Notes: generated by a model not told the origin, from the letters alone. A stretch of 22,169 bases of DNA from a virus (IMGVR_UViG_3300031772_002685:1-22169), one strand, 5' to 3'; shown: positions 5,923-13,848, numbered from the stretch's first letter. Program-made: numbers and translations.

Positions 5923-6110
5923 CGTGATGGCTCATAATCGTCAGGATCGCGCTCAATGTCTTCATAAAACGAACCCATTCCGTCTGGTGTAGAAGTTACC
6001 ACATACCAACAACCGCCAACGAGTTTCTTTGACTTGCTGATCCCAAGGGTCGTTTCGGGCTTCCTGTTCTTTTTCTTCTCGTCGTCACCGTCTTTTCTAG
6101 AGAATCTCAT
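5919..6110 (-). CDS. Hypothetical protein, 63 aa
   Basis: 63 residues, not recognised. A strongly charged N-terminus (MRFSRKDGDDEKKKNRKPE) precedes a small strand-rich region (KKLVGGCWYVVTSTPDGMGSF) and an acidic tail (YEDIERDPDDYEPSR). No membrane segment or metal motif is present. ATG 6110 lies inside the last codons of the kinase gene (14-base overlap), and its stop overlaps the start of the membrane protein. It belongs to the same translational chain; its role is unknown. Confidence 0.65.
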   Translation of the reverse strand: MRFSRKDGDDEKKKNRKPETTLGISKSKKLVGGCWYVVTSTPDGMGSFYEDIERDPDDYEPSR

Positions 6111-6645
6111 TGTTATTACCGTCGAACTTGTATTTCGTGTAGAGTTCCAAAATTTTCATCTCTTCATCTAAGTTGTTATTCCATCGAGTAACATCAATCC
6201 ACATCGTACTACAGTTTGTCCAGTATTCAAACTCAAGATACTTGGAATGAATGTCACCGAATCTTCCATTCACCTCTTCGACGTCATCGACATATCCAGT
6301 ATAATCCGTCCGATATGGAATAAAAATCTTCGCACCGAGATCTGCAAACTGCTTGTCTGTCTTCTCAAGCATGTTCATATTTGTCTTGCGACCAAAGACC
6401 TGCGAGTAAACCCATTCCGACGGGTAACTGCGATCAAATACGCAACTTACCTTCGTCGCCTTGAGAAACTGAGGAAGAGTGTAATCGAACCACAGCGAAT
6501 CCTTGAGAAGTCCAGCTGTCCAGTTCTCCTTCTCGTTGGCCGCCTTGAAGTACGGGATATCGAGTCTCTTGGCAAGCTCTGTTGCCATCTCAGTCTTGCC
6601 ACAACGGTCAGGACCCTCGAAGATATATATCTGTTGATCTTTCAC
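6097..6645 (-). CDS. Deoxynucleoside monophosphate kinase, thymidylate-kinase-like P-loop enzyme
   Basis: 182 residues from GTG 6645. This start forms a GTGA junction with the methyltransferase stop and has AGGAG 10 bases upstream; an ATG at 6675 would force a 34-base overlap. The P-loop is EGPDRCGKTEM (10-20) and the DRSYPSEWVYSQ motif (71-82) matches the thymidylate-kinase-like DR(S/T) element that grips the substrate. The family phosphorylates dNMPs using ATP. In phages with modified pyrimidines a kinase of this kind lifts the modified dNMP to the diphosphate, and its place between methyltransferase and glycosyltransferase genes suits that role. The exact substrate is not visible. Confidence 0.85.
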   Translation of the reverse strand: MKDQQIYIFEGPDRCGKTEMATELAKRLDIPYFKAANEKENWTAGLLKDSLWFDYTLPQFLKATKVSCVFDRSYPSEWVYSQVFGRKTNMNMLEKTDKQFADLGAKIFIPYRTDYTGYVDDVEEVNGRFGDIHSKYLEFEYWTNCSTMWIDVTRWNNNLDEEMKILELYTKYKFDGNNNEIL

Positions 6646-7373
6646 AGTGGAAGGACTCCTCGAGATAGAACCCAATAATCGCTCGGTGCTTCATCGGGTT
6701 CATTCTTATATTGTTTCGTATAGAGACGAAGATTGTTAAGCCTTGCGAACTCATCAACGGCGAGAATCACTCCACCCCAATAGCGACAATAATCGTCTCC
6801 AAAGATGATGCCGCCCTTGTCCAACAATGGAAAGTAGGACTTCAAGTCCTGCTTGACATCTTCATATTCATGGCTCGCATCGATATAGATAAGTCCAGCC
6901 TTCACGTTATTCTTGGCAAGATGACGTGCAGCATTGACAGACGTTTGAGGGAATGGAACGATCCGATCGCTTAGGTTCGCGCTCACAACATTCGAAAGGA
7001 ACGTGTAATAAAGTTGTGGATAACCGTTCTTCAGCTTCAAAGAAAGATATCGTTTGGTGTCATCCTTCTTGTCCCACATCTCTGTTGCACCCAACCAGGT
7101 GTCAATGCAAACGATCTTCGTGTCGAACGTTACGTCTGCCAATGATCCTTCAAGCGACGGAGTATCGTTCGCTGCTTCAAGAATGTTTCCCATTGCAATT
7201 GCGGACTTTCCCTTCCATGTCCCAACCTCAAGGATCAGCTTTGGACGAGATAGCTCGATCATCTTCTTAAAGAACTCTTCATGTCCTCCCCAACCCTGGA
7301 GATCTTCATCAAAAGGATTGTGATAGAAATTAGTATAGGGATTGTTTACATGAATCAACTTTGAGATGTCCAT
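6642..7373 (-). CDS. Class I SAM-dependent methyltransferase (Methyltransf_24 / CmcI-like)
   Basis: 243 residues with a Rossmann methyltransferase core. Motif I is LILEVGTWKGKSA (46-58), the second acidic strand is IVCIDTW (87-93), and IYIDASHEYEDV (162-173) followed by GGIIFGDDY (187-195) is the hallmark of the CmcI/rhamnosyl O-methyltransferase-like branch. Relatives methylate sugars or small molecules and some need a metal held by the Asp/His cluster seen here. ATG 7373 has GGAG 6 bases upstream. It is flanked by the RGP-like gene (16-base gap) and the nucleotide kinase (4-base overlap), so a role in finishing a sugar or base modification is plausible. The substrate is unknown. Confidence 0.82.
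   Translation of the reverse strand: MDISKLIHVNNPYTNFYHNPFDEDLQGWGGHEEFFKKMIELSRPKLILEVGTWKGKSAIAMGNILEAANDTPSLEGSLADVTFDTKIVCIDTWLGATEMWDKKDDTKRYLSLKLKNGYPQLYYTFLSNVVSANLSDRIVPFPQTSVNAARHLAKNNVKAGLIYIDASHEYEDVKQDLKSYFPLLDKGGIIFGDDYCRYWGGVILAVDEFARLNNLRLYTKQYKNEPDEAPSDYWVLSRGVLPL
6656..6660 (-). promoter_or_regulatory. Ribosome binding site supporting the GTG start at 6645
   Basis: AGGAG, 10 bases before GTG 6645. With the GTGA junction it favours a GTG start over the ATG at 6675. Confidence 0.5.
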
Positions 7374-7389
7374 TGTTTCTCCTCAACCA

Positions 7390-8478
7390 TCAAAACAATT
7401 CTGACCACAGAACCATGGCTTCACCAAGAGTCGTAAAATATTCTTCGTACTCTTTACCAGCATCGAAACTTTTGACATGTACTCCCATAGACCTGTAGAT
7501 CTTAGGAAACGCTACGAACGTATTCCATGGAATCAATGGAAACTTATCAACGTGTTCCCAGAAAGTTTCATTGAGACCAATTCCATCAGCTTCCTTCTTC
7601 AGGTTTGCAAAAGGATTTGATGCGCGCTCATGTCGAATATATGGCATGCCCGTTGTTACGAGGTGTCCCGTCATGTCTGCGATCTTCTTCATGATAATTC
7701 CGCACCAAATATCGCCGAATCTATCGAGCTGAAGCTTGACGAGGCTGTCCTTGTCCAGTTTCTCGGAGGTTATTCCAGACCACATTCGACGACCCATCAA
7801 CAGATGGTACATGAGAACAGTTGCCTCGCTCTTCCACATCACGTTCATACCGCACATCGGGAAATATTGACCGTGTGGAACAATTCTATTGTCGAACGAG
7901 AAGTCCTCGGGAATTGGATTTACAAGCTGGTATGGAGCGTCATAGTCAAGTACGTTCGTCCATAACCCATGATTCACGATTACTTTGTCACACTTCCCGA
8001 CATTATAGAATGGAACACCTCGTGGTTTGACAGAGTTGAGCGTGTTAAACCAGCGCGATCGTCCAGTAAACTGTTTTAGATGTTCTTTGAGGAACCCGGC
8101 ACCGTCATACTTCAAGCCATCTACATCGCTACATGGGTAGCAATCGTCGTCAAGCGTGATGATGTAATCGCTGCTATAGCTTTTAGCCGCAACAAGGTAA
8201 CCATAGCTACGAACCGTATCAGATCTTCGCGGGATGATCCATGAGTTCTGTTCTAGATGATTATCGATATTTTCCCATGAAAGATGTTTGACGTTGCAAC
8301 CAAGATGATCGTTGTTGATACCGAATGTTTTCTTTGGATTGTCTTCCATCACGATGAAATTATCGATGTGATCGAACAACCCAATATCTGACCATCGCTT
8401 CACAAAGTCATTAAAACAGTTCTCTCGGATCGTCGGGATGACGAGAGAGATCGTTACATCTTTACCGTCTACTTGCAT
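7390..8478 (-). CDS. Reversibly glycosylated polypeptide family (GT75), UDP-arabinopyranose mutase-like
   Basis: 362 residues, the usual length of plant RGP/UAM proteins. It has the nucleotide-sugar DDD motif in ITLDDDCYP (107-115), then PRGVPFYN (152-159) whose Arg153 lines up with the arginine glycosylated in plant RGPs. Next come NHGLWTNVLDYDAPYQL (169-185), FPMCGMN (206-212), RFGDIWCG (253-260) and GMPYIRHERASNPFANLKKE (277-296). These are the family's most conserved stretches and are nearly intact. Plant members interconvert UDP-arabinopyranose and UDP-arabinofuranose. ATG 8478 has GGGAG 8 bases upstream and overlaps the preceding gene by 10 bases. In this phage it most likely supplies an activated pentose for DNA glycosylation. 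The family is certain; the exact sugar is inferred. Confidence 0.9.
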   Translation of the reverse strand: MQVDGKDVTISLVIPTIRENCFNDFVKRWSDIGLFDHIDNFIVMEDNPKKTFGINNDHLGCNVKHLSWENIDNHLEQNSWIIPRRSDTVRSYGYLVAAKSYSSDYIITLDDDCYPCSDVDGLKYDGAGFLKEHLKQFTGRSRWFNTLNSVKPRGVPFYNVGKCDKVIVNHGLWTNVLDYDAPYQLVNPIPEDFSFDNRIVPHGQYFPMCGMNVMWKSEATVLMYHLLMGRRMWSGITSEKLDKDSLVKLQLDRFGDIWCGIIMKKIADMTGHLVTTGMPYIRHERASNPFANLKKEADGIGLNETFWEHVDKFPLIPWNTFVAFPKIYRSMGVHVKSFDAGKEYEEYFTTLGEAMVLWSELF

Positions 8479-8660
8479 TCTCGTTTCTCCCGTTCTTCGA
8501 GATAACCAAGAACAATTCTTCCTGGAATCTCTGATAATATTGTCTCGACATCGACTGCTGGTAGCGCTCTAAGCCCAGCGTCCTTAAGCAGGATTGCCAT
8601 CCACAACATTTCCGCTGGACTGAACGACTTCACTAGTTTGCTGAACTTGTTCGGGCTCAT
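8469..8660 (-). CDS. Hypothetical protein, 63 aa
   Basis: 63 residues from ATG 8660, which has a strong AGGAG 4 bases upstream. The open frame extends to 8702 but without a better site. The product (MSPNKFSKLVKSFSPAEMLW, AILLKDAGLRALPAVDVETI, then a charged tail EEREKRECK) looks like a small helical soluble protein. It shares 77 bases with the end of the preceding gene in another frame, the largest overlap between accepted genes here. No family is recognised. Confidence 0.65.
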   Translation of the reverse strand: MSPNKFSKLVKSFSPAEMLWMAILLKDAGLRALPAVDVETILSEIPGRIVLGYLEEREKRECK

Positions 8661-9150
8661 ATCGCTCCTGTAATTCATCGAATGCGACTGCGACTTTACC
8701 AATACCGTTTTCTCTAATCAATGCTTTGATTTGAGCATGAATATCTACAGTCTCGACAACTGGCGTTCCATATTCATTGGCTGCTTTCTCAAGAACTTCG
8801 CGCATCTTTGGATCAAAAGAAACTGGAGAAACAATAAGGACGTTGTCGAGACGAGCTATCGTTGATGTTCGCTGCACTTCCCATGAAGCTGTAAGTGAAA
8901 TAAAATGTCCATCTTCGTTTTTCTTGCTCCGAGTTTGATAAGTCGCGTAAACAATTTTTATCTTTGGTTCAATGAATTCTTCATTCGATTTTGTAATATA
9001 GTTGTAACGTGGTTGTGATTTCTTTGTTCGAGCCAGAGCCAGAACAAGACCGACGCGCATGTCTGCAGATCGACGAACAGTTGCGGCATATGCAACATAG
9101 TTGCCAGCCTTTATCTCACGTCCAGTCATGTCCTTGTATTCTAGTCCCAT
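8584..9150 (-). CDS. Hypothetical protein with SH3/KOW-like N-terminus
   Basis: 188 residues. The N-terminal third (DMTGREIKAGNYVAYA, then MRVGLVLALA) looks like a small beta-barrel of the SH3/KOW kind often found in phage proteins. The middle is strand-rich, and the C-terminal third is helical (DPKMREVLEKAANEYG, IHAQIKALIRENGIGKVAVA) ending in a Gln/Glu/Ser/Val-rich low-complexity tail. That tail (about residues 163-188) is where it overlaps the next gene by 77 bases. ATG 9150 overlaps the upstream gene by 10 bases, with AGGTGA upstream. No known function. Confidence 0.7.
   Translation of the reverse strand: MGLEYKDMTGREIKAGNYVAYAATVRRSADMRVGLVLALARTKKSQPRYNYITKSNEEFIEPKIKIVYATYQTRSKKNEDGHFISLTASWEVQRTSTIARLDNVLIVSPVSFDPKMREVLEKAANEYGTPVVETVDIHAQIKALIRENGIGKVAVAFDELQERYEPEQVQQTSEVVQSSGNVVDGNPA
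8665..8669 (-). promoter_or_regulatory. Ribosome binding site deciding the start at 8660
   Basis: AGGAG, 4 bases before ATG 8660, lying inside the preceding gene. It picks this start over the in-frame codon at 8702. Confidence 0.6.
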
Positions 9151-9389
9151 TCATTCACCTGAGAACCACTAACCGCAAGTTCAACGGCTCTTCGAGCCAA
9201 TCCGCCATTGTTAAATTTATTACTGAGAACGGTCTCATCTTCTGCGATTCCGACGGATGCTCCCCATGTCCCGTCGTCATTAAACCAAATGCGACCGACA
9301 TAACCATTATCCAATCCTATCACACCATTCACATGACAGGTAGTTTTATTTGAAGAATCTGTACACCAATTTACTTTAATCTTGCTCAC
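9141..9389 (-). CDS. Hypothetical protein, 82 aa
   Basis: 82 residues starting at GTG 9389 in a GTGA junction with the preceding gene. It reads as a single small mixed domain: SKIKVNWCTDSSNKTTCHVNG, a strand-turn section with GYVGRIWFNDDGTWGASVG, then a helix LARRAVELAV. No signal peptide, membrane segment or catalytic motif is visible. It sits in a run of four small genes between the DNA polymerase and the RGP-like gene. Family not recognised. Confidence 0.7.
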   Translation of the reverse strand: MSKIKVNWCTDSSNKTTCHVNGVIGLDNGYVGRIWFNDDGTWGASVGIAEDETVLSNKFNNGGLARRAVELAVSGSQVNEWD

Positions 9390-9787
9390 GTTGTCACCGG
9401 AACAAGCTCGACGAGGAACTTCACGAACTTGCTCGATTTCATCGAGAGATCATCGACGAACGCGGCATTGAGCTTGACGCACTTACACGCATTCGTCTCG
9501 AACGTGGTACGAGCCTTATTCTTCCTAAGTTCGTCGACATTTCCCAGAGCATCGAGATGAAGTAATGGATTCATCTCATCGCCGATGTCTGCACCGGCCG
9601 CAAGTTGGTAAGGAAGAAAATCACCCTTGTTCTCGAAATAACGTCGAGTTACTCGAAGTACTCTGCAGATCGTCTTTGACTTGGCATCACAGATGACGAT
9701 GTCACCAACTTTCACCTCGTCGAATGTTAGTCCACCTTTCCGTCCAAAGAACTTTGGATCCTGCTTTACAGTAGTGTTAGTTGCCAC
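9386..9787 (-). CDS. Hypothetical protein, 133 aa
   Basis: 133 residues from GTG 9787, which overlaps the end of the DNA polymerase gene by 11 bases and has GGAGG about 6 bases upstream. The region FDEVKVGDIVICDAKSKTICRVLRVTRRYF (22-51) looks like a small beta-barrel opening. The middle is acidic and helical, and the end FVKFLVELVPV is a strand. No known family. Its start inside the polymerase gene suggests translation coupled to the polymerase, but that does not define a role. Confidence 0.7.
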   Translation of the reverse strand: MATNTTVKQDPKFFGRKGGLTFDEVKVGDIVICDAKSKTICRVLRVTRRYFENKGDFLPYQLAAGADIGDEMNPLLHLDALGNVDELRKNKARTTFETNACKCVKLNAAFVDDLSMKSSKFVKFLVELVPVTT

Positions 9788-12700
9788 AGCCCGCCTCCAA
9801 ATCCATTATCTGTTTTGCTTCGATGTCTGCGGCTTCATCCAACGAAATGTCATCCACGTTCGTCATGTATCCTGACACTGAGTGTTCAGAATGTGCGAAT
9901 CCAGGTTTGCCGATCACGAGCTTTGTTGTATCCTGATCTATCTTTCTATTGAATGTCGTGATGTAGACTCCGCCCTTCCTGATTATCTTCTGAAGATGCT
10001 TCCATACTGTCGAGAATGCCGGCGCCTCGAACTCTTCATCTTGTGCGGTAGTGAACTTAAGGAACGCCATCTCCTGTCCGTTCCTCTGGTTCCTTGCCTT
10101 GAAGTCCTTCAAGAACACAGGAATATCTATCACCTCATCCTCTGATTCGATGAGCTCTTTGTACGTTGGAACATGTCCGCCAAACAAACCGACAAGCTTC
10201 TCCTGGCGATCGAGAACCTCGAACGGAGTCCCGCGAAGTGTGAAACCAAGCAGCTCATTCTCGAAATCAATTTTGTGGATGAGTCCGATGTCAGGAGGTG
10301 GAAGTGTTTCCCACGCAGCGAGTGTCTGCTCTCGAACGATCGAATTATTCCGTCCCTTGAATGCTAGATCGATGTACGTTCCATAAAACTTCATAAGCTG
10401 ATTCATGTTCTTGTTTAGACTATCAAATGCGCCGACCTTAATGAGAGGAACGATTGACGTCTTGCTCGTCTTGGATCTCTTTAGATAATCTCTGAAGTCG
10501 AGGTAGGGCTGATTGTCTACGATCTTCTCGACAGCAGACTGCCCGACACCAAGAACTGACTTTAGAGATAGACGAATCGCATCGCCTTCCACGGTGTTAC
10601 TCATCTTACTCTTGTTCACGTCGACTGGCAGAATCTTGATTCCTCTTCGCTTGATATCATTGACATGCTTCTGCATGTTGCCAGACTGTTGAACCGTAAG
10701 AACAGCTGCGGCAAACTCAAGCGGATAGTAAGTCGAGAGATGTGCGGTCTGCATCGTGATGAGAGCATACGACTTGGAGTGTGCCACGTTGAATCCGTAA
10801 CCACCGAATTTTGCAATCGATGCCCACAGATCATTCGCCTGCTCCTCAGTCCACCCATTCTCTTTGCAACCGACGACAAGCTTTCCCTTCAGTTCCTTCT
10901 TCTCATTATCGAGAAACTCATCAGACTTTGACTTGTCCTTCTTGAGGAAGAGTTTACGAAGACGGTTGACATCCTTCATTGGAAGCTTGCCCAGTTCAAG
11001 GCCAATCTTCAGAAGTTGTTCCTGATAGATCATACATCCGTAAGTGTTCTTAAGCAGACGCTCGAGGATTGGATGTCCGTACTTGATGTTTTCCTTGTTG
11101 TGTTTGTTCTCGACGAACAGTTCATCCATCTTCGATCCTAGAGGTCCTGGTCGATAGAGCGCACAGATTGCCGATATGTCTTCATAGCAATCGGGCTTAA
11201 CACGCATTGCCAACTCTCTGATTCCCTTCTCCGTGAACTGGAAGATGCCGTCGAAGTTCCCGTCACAAAAGATCTTCTTCATTACGGTCGGATCATCCTT
11301 GTTCAGATTGTGCGCTCGTAGACCCTCTTTCAAATCGACGTACTTCTTGCCTGTCCTCTCTGCAATAAGTTTCAGGCAGAAATCCATCACAGCAAGAGTT
11401 GCAAGCCCGAGGATGTCGAACTTTACCAGACCCATTGCTGAGATGTTCTTGTTAACAATTCCGTCCGTGAAACTCGTCTGTACGATCCCTTTCGACATGA
11501 ACACGGCGGTTTCACGTGGCAGGTCATCACCGATGATCACGCCCGACGCATGTCGACTCACCTGTCTATTACGACCATATAGACGAGAGATGTTCTCACC
11601 GACGATTGGATATTTGTTAACGAACGCGTTGTAAGACTTGCTTACTCTTTGCACGTCCTCAAGTTTGATGACGATCGTACTCTTGTCTGTGCCTGCCGTA
11701 TGCAGGATTCGAAGCTCAGACTCGATCTTCTTGTTCACGTCATTTGTTTCATTATGGTCGATGTTATAGACTCGCGAAAGATCCTTGAGCAGACCCTTGA
11801 TCTGGAACGTGCCATATGAAGAGATGCACGCAACGTTATCCTCACCGAACGTTCGGCGAAGAAGATCCTTCGCAGCATCTGGATCCTGGAAGTCGACGTC
11901 GATATCTGGAAGTTCAACACGAGTCGGATCAATGAATCGCTCGAACATCAGATCGTTTGCAATTGGATCAAGGTCAGTGATTTGTAGAAGATAACAAAGC
12001 AAAGATCCAGCAGAAGAACCTCGACCGGGTCCAACCCACATGATCTTCTTTGCTTCGCCAACCATCTTGTCCATCGTAAGAAAGTAATTCGAGATTCCTT
12101 TCTCTTTGATGATCTTCAATTCATGCAATAGACGAGACTTGTAAACTGGATTCTCTGCAAGACCCATCGCCTTCATCGCCTCGATCGCCTTACCACCAAG
12201 CTCCTTGAAAGGATTCTCGGATGTCGTCTTTGGAAGACGTTGCGTCACGTCGGGTTCAAAGTCCTCGATCAAGCTATCCATCAACATCGTATTCTGAAAA
12301 GCCTCGAGCGCAATCTTTGGCTCAAGCGTTCCGCCAAACTTCTCGAACGTCTCCCACATCTCCATCGGAGACTTGATGTAGAGCTGACGAACGCCGAAAT
12401 CCCAATCATCACCGCGAGTTGCTACGGTCAGCTTGCCGCGAAGCATGTACAAGAACTCTTGAGCCTTCCATCCGTCCTTATCGATGTAGTGGGCGTCCGT
12501 CGTCACTGTCAAGGGAATACCAGTCTCTTGATGGATCTTTACGAGACACTCGTTGATGTAACGCTGGGCGTCAACCTCATTAAACTGGAGCTCCAGAAAG
12601 AATCGACCCCGTCCGAAGATCTCATCAAAATCCTTTGCTTCATTAACGACATCGTTCCAACCACACTCTCCACGCTTGAACTCCCAACACTTGTTGCTGA

Positions 12701-13259
12701 CGACGCCACCCATACAAGCGGAAGACGCAATAACTCCGGCCGAGTGGCTTCGGAGCATCTCTTTGTCCATACGTGGCTTGCCATAGAACCCCAACTTATG
12801 CGCCTTATACGTGAGATCGTAGATGTTCGAGAGGCCAATCCTGTTACAGGCCAACAACACCAAGTGACCCTTACGACGAAGAGCTCGAGCATTCTGCTTA
12901 CCGACCATGTCTTCGGTCAGCTCAGTTCGAGATGCTTCGTCGTCTTCCTCTTCGCCAGCAACAGGAGTCTCGATGATCTTCTTCTTTGCAACCTTGTCTG
13001 CCTTGATCTTTGCTCGTAGGTCGTTCCACTCTTTGAGGTCGTGGATGACATATGCTTCTACACCGAGCGCAATCTTCTGGCCTTGCTTCTTTCCTTGTAG
13101 AAAAATATCGGCGTGTGCATGACAATGTCCATGATCAGTAATTGCAAGTCGAGCAAGTCCTTTCTCTTTGGCGACCTTCACCATTTCCTCTGGCAAAGAA
13201 ATCCCGTCCATCATTGAGAAGTGACTATGATTATGCAGTGAGAAGAACTTATCAATCAT
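9777..13259 (-). CDS. dnaE: DNA polymerase III alpha subunit, C-family (DnaE type)
   Basis: 1160 residues, the same length as bacterial DnaE. The PHP domain opens with SLHNHSHFSMMDG (7-19), ITDHGHCHAH (40-49), IASSACMGG (177-185) and TTDAHYID (253-260), keeping its metal ligands, so proofreading by PHP is possible. The polymerase core has GPGRGSSAGSL (410-420), LPDIDVDF (450-457, catalytic D454 and D456) and KFDILGL (613-619, D615), plus fingers with LYRPGPLG and FNVAHSKSYA. An OB-like domain lies near 1045-1105. An acidic insertion (about 100-117) interrupts the PHP region. No clear clamp-binding motif or separate proofreading subunit is visible in the window. ATG 13259 overlaps the upstream small gene (ATGA). 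Confidence 0.96.
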   Translation of the reverse strand: MIDKFFSLHNHSHFSMMDGISLPEEMVKVAKEKGLARLAITDHGHCHAHADIFLQGKKQGQKIALGVEAYVIHDLKEWNDLRAKIKADKVAKKKIIETPVAGEEEDDEASRTELTEDMVGKQNARALRRKGHLVLLACNRIGLSNIYDLTYKAHKLGFYGKPRMDKEMLRSHSAGVIASSACMGGVVSNKCWEFKRGECGWNDVVNEAKDFDEIFGRGRFFLELQFNEVDAQRYINECLVKIHQETGIPLTVTTDAHYIDKDGWKAQEFLYMLRGKLTVATRGDDWDFGVRQLYIKSPMEMWETFEKFGGTLEPKIALEAFQNTMLMDSLIEDFEPDVTQRLPKTTSENPFKELGGKAIEAMKAMGLAENPVYKSRLLHELKIIKEKGISNYFLTMDKMVGEAKKIMWVGPGRGSSAGSLLCYLLQITDLDPIANDLMFERFIDPTRVELPDIDVDFQDPDAAKDLLRRTFGEDNVACISSYGTFQIKGLLKDLSRVYNIDHNETNDVNKKIESELRILHTAGTDKSTIVIKLEDVQRVSKSYNAFVNKYPIVGENISRLYGRNRQVSRHASGVIIGDDLPRETAVFMSKGIVQTSFTDGIVNKNISAMGLVKFDILGLATLAVMDFCLKLIAERTGKKYVDLKEGLRAHNLNKDDPTVMKKIFCDGNFDGIFQFTEKGIRELAMRVKPDCYEDISAICALYRPGPLGSKMDELFVENKHNKENIKYGHPILERLLKNTYGCMIYQEQLLKIGLELGKLPMKDVNRLRKLFLKKDKSKSDEFLDNEKKELKGKLVVGCKENGWTEEQANDLWASIAKFGGYGFNVAHSKSYALITMQTAHLSTYYPLEFAAAVLTVQQSGNMQKHVNDIKRRGIKILPVDVNKSKMSNTVEGDAIRLSLKSVLGVGQSAVEKIVDNQPYLDFRDYLKRSKTSKTSIVPLIKVGAFDSLNKNMNQLMKFYGTYIDLAFKGRNNSIVREQTLAAWETLPPPDIGLIHKIDFENELLGFTLRGTPFEVLDRQEKLVGLFGGHVPTYKELIESEDEVIDIPVFLKDFKARNQRNGQEMAFLKFTTAQDEEFEAPAFSTVWKHLQKIIRKGGVYITTFNRKIDQDTTKLVIGKPGFAHSEHSVSGYMTNVDDISLDEAADIEAKQIMDLEAGCGN

Positions 13260-13354
13260 TTCTTCATATCCTTGATTGCTACAATGAAAACACCAGTCAG
13301 AACAGCAAGAGCAAAGACAACACAGAACAACGTTATGATGTCATTTGCCGTCAA
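13256..13354 (-). CDS. 32-residue single-helix membrane peptide
   Basis: TTG 13354 has AAGGA 5 bases upstream, inside the end of the preceding gene, and opens 32 codons whose TGA forms an ATGA junction with the polymerase start. The product is MTANDIITL, then about 19 hydrophobic residues (FCVVFALAVLTGVFIVAI), then KDMKK, a textbook single-pass membrane peptide with a positive C-terminal flank. The 81 bases between the two flanking genes would otherwise be empty. Composition, ribosome binding site and both junctions agree, but the size leaves doubt. Function unknown. Confidence 0.6.
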   Translation of the reverse strand: MTANDIITLFCVVFALAVLTGVFIVAIKDMKK

Positions 13355-13847
13355 GCTTTTCCTTCTCGATCTGAGTCCTCAGATACACTGCAAGGTCGAG
13401 TGCTTCCTCGTATGCGTCTTGCAGATGATTGCGTCCGTTGTCTGCTTGAAGACGCACGCCATACTTCTTGAATCCAGTCTTGTCTCGAGCCTTCATGTCC
13501 TGAATAACAAGTTCCCACGATGGGCGCGCCTTTCCAGACTTTGGTGGTGGATTAGATCCTAACACCAATTTCTCCTGTTGTACACGAGCTCGATTCTTCT
13601 GTATATCCTTTTGCATTTCTGCGGCAATTTGGATTCCTTCACGGTACAACTTATCGAACTCGATGATGTCTTCGAGTGTCAATTCGCGTTTATGTTTCTT
13701 CGTTGGAAGTGTTATCTCCTTTCCTTCAAGATTCTCTAGTTCGACAAGAGAGAAATCAGATCTCCATGTCTTACCAGCACTGCCATTGTTTTCATCGAAC
13801 CACATAGTAATATCTGTAAGTGTAACTCGATGTTTGTATTTCTTCAT
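13341..13847 (-). CDS. Hypothetical protein, possible MazG-like C-terminus
   Basis: 168 residues from ATG 13847, one base after the preceding stop, with AGGATAT upstream; the open frame continues to 13886 over the previous gene. The N-terminal part is mixed and charged. The C-terminal part, FKKYGVRLQADNGRNHLQDAYEEALDLAVYLRTQIE (near 126-161), has the helical EEALD signature seen in a group of phage proteins related to MazG-type pyrophosphohydrolases. It lacks a full EExxE plus ELGD pair, so catalysis is doubtful. It directly follows a clear NTP pyrophosphatase gene, which fits a nucleotide-pool role. Family placement is tentative. Confidence 0.65.
   Translation of the reverse strand: MKKYKHRVTLTDITMWFDENNGSAGKTWRSDFSLVELENLEGKEITLPTKKHKRELTLEDIIEFDKLYREGIQIAAEMQKDIQKNRARVQQEKLVLGSNPPPKSGKARPSWELVIQDMKARDKTGFKKYGVRLQADNGRNHLQDAYEEALDLAVYLRTQIEKEKLDGK
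13360..13364 (-). promoter_or_regulatory. Ribosome binding site of the 32-residue membrane peptide
   Basis: AAGGA, 5 bases before TTG 13354. It is the main support for translation of this short reading frame. Confidence 0.5.
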
Positions 13848-13848
13848 C

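Noticed and set aside
12240-13019. 259-codon plus-strand open frame
   Set aside because: It lies entirely opposite the dnaE gene, has no recognisable domain, and its neighbours are all on the minus strand; it is a shadow frame of a well-conserved gene.
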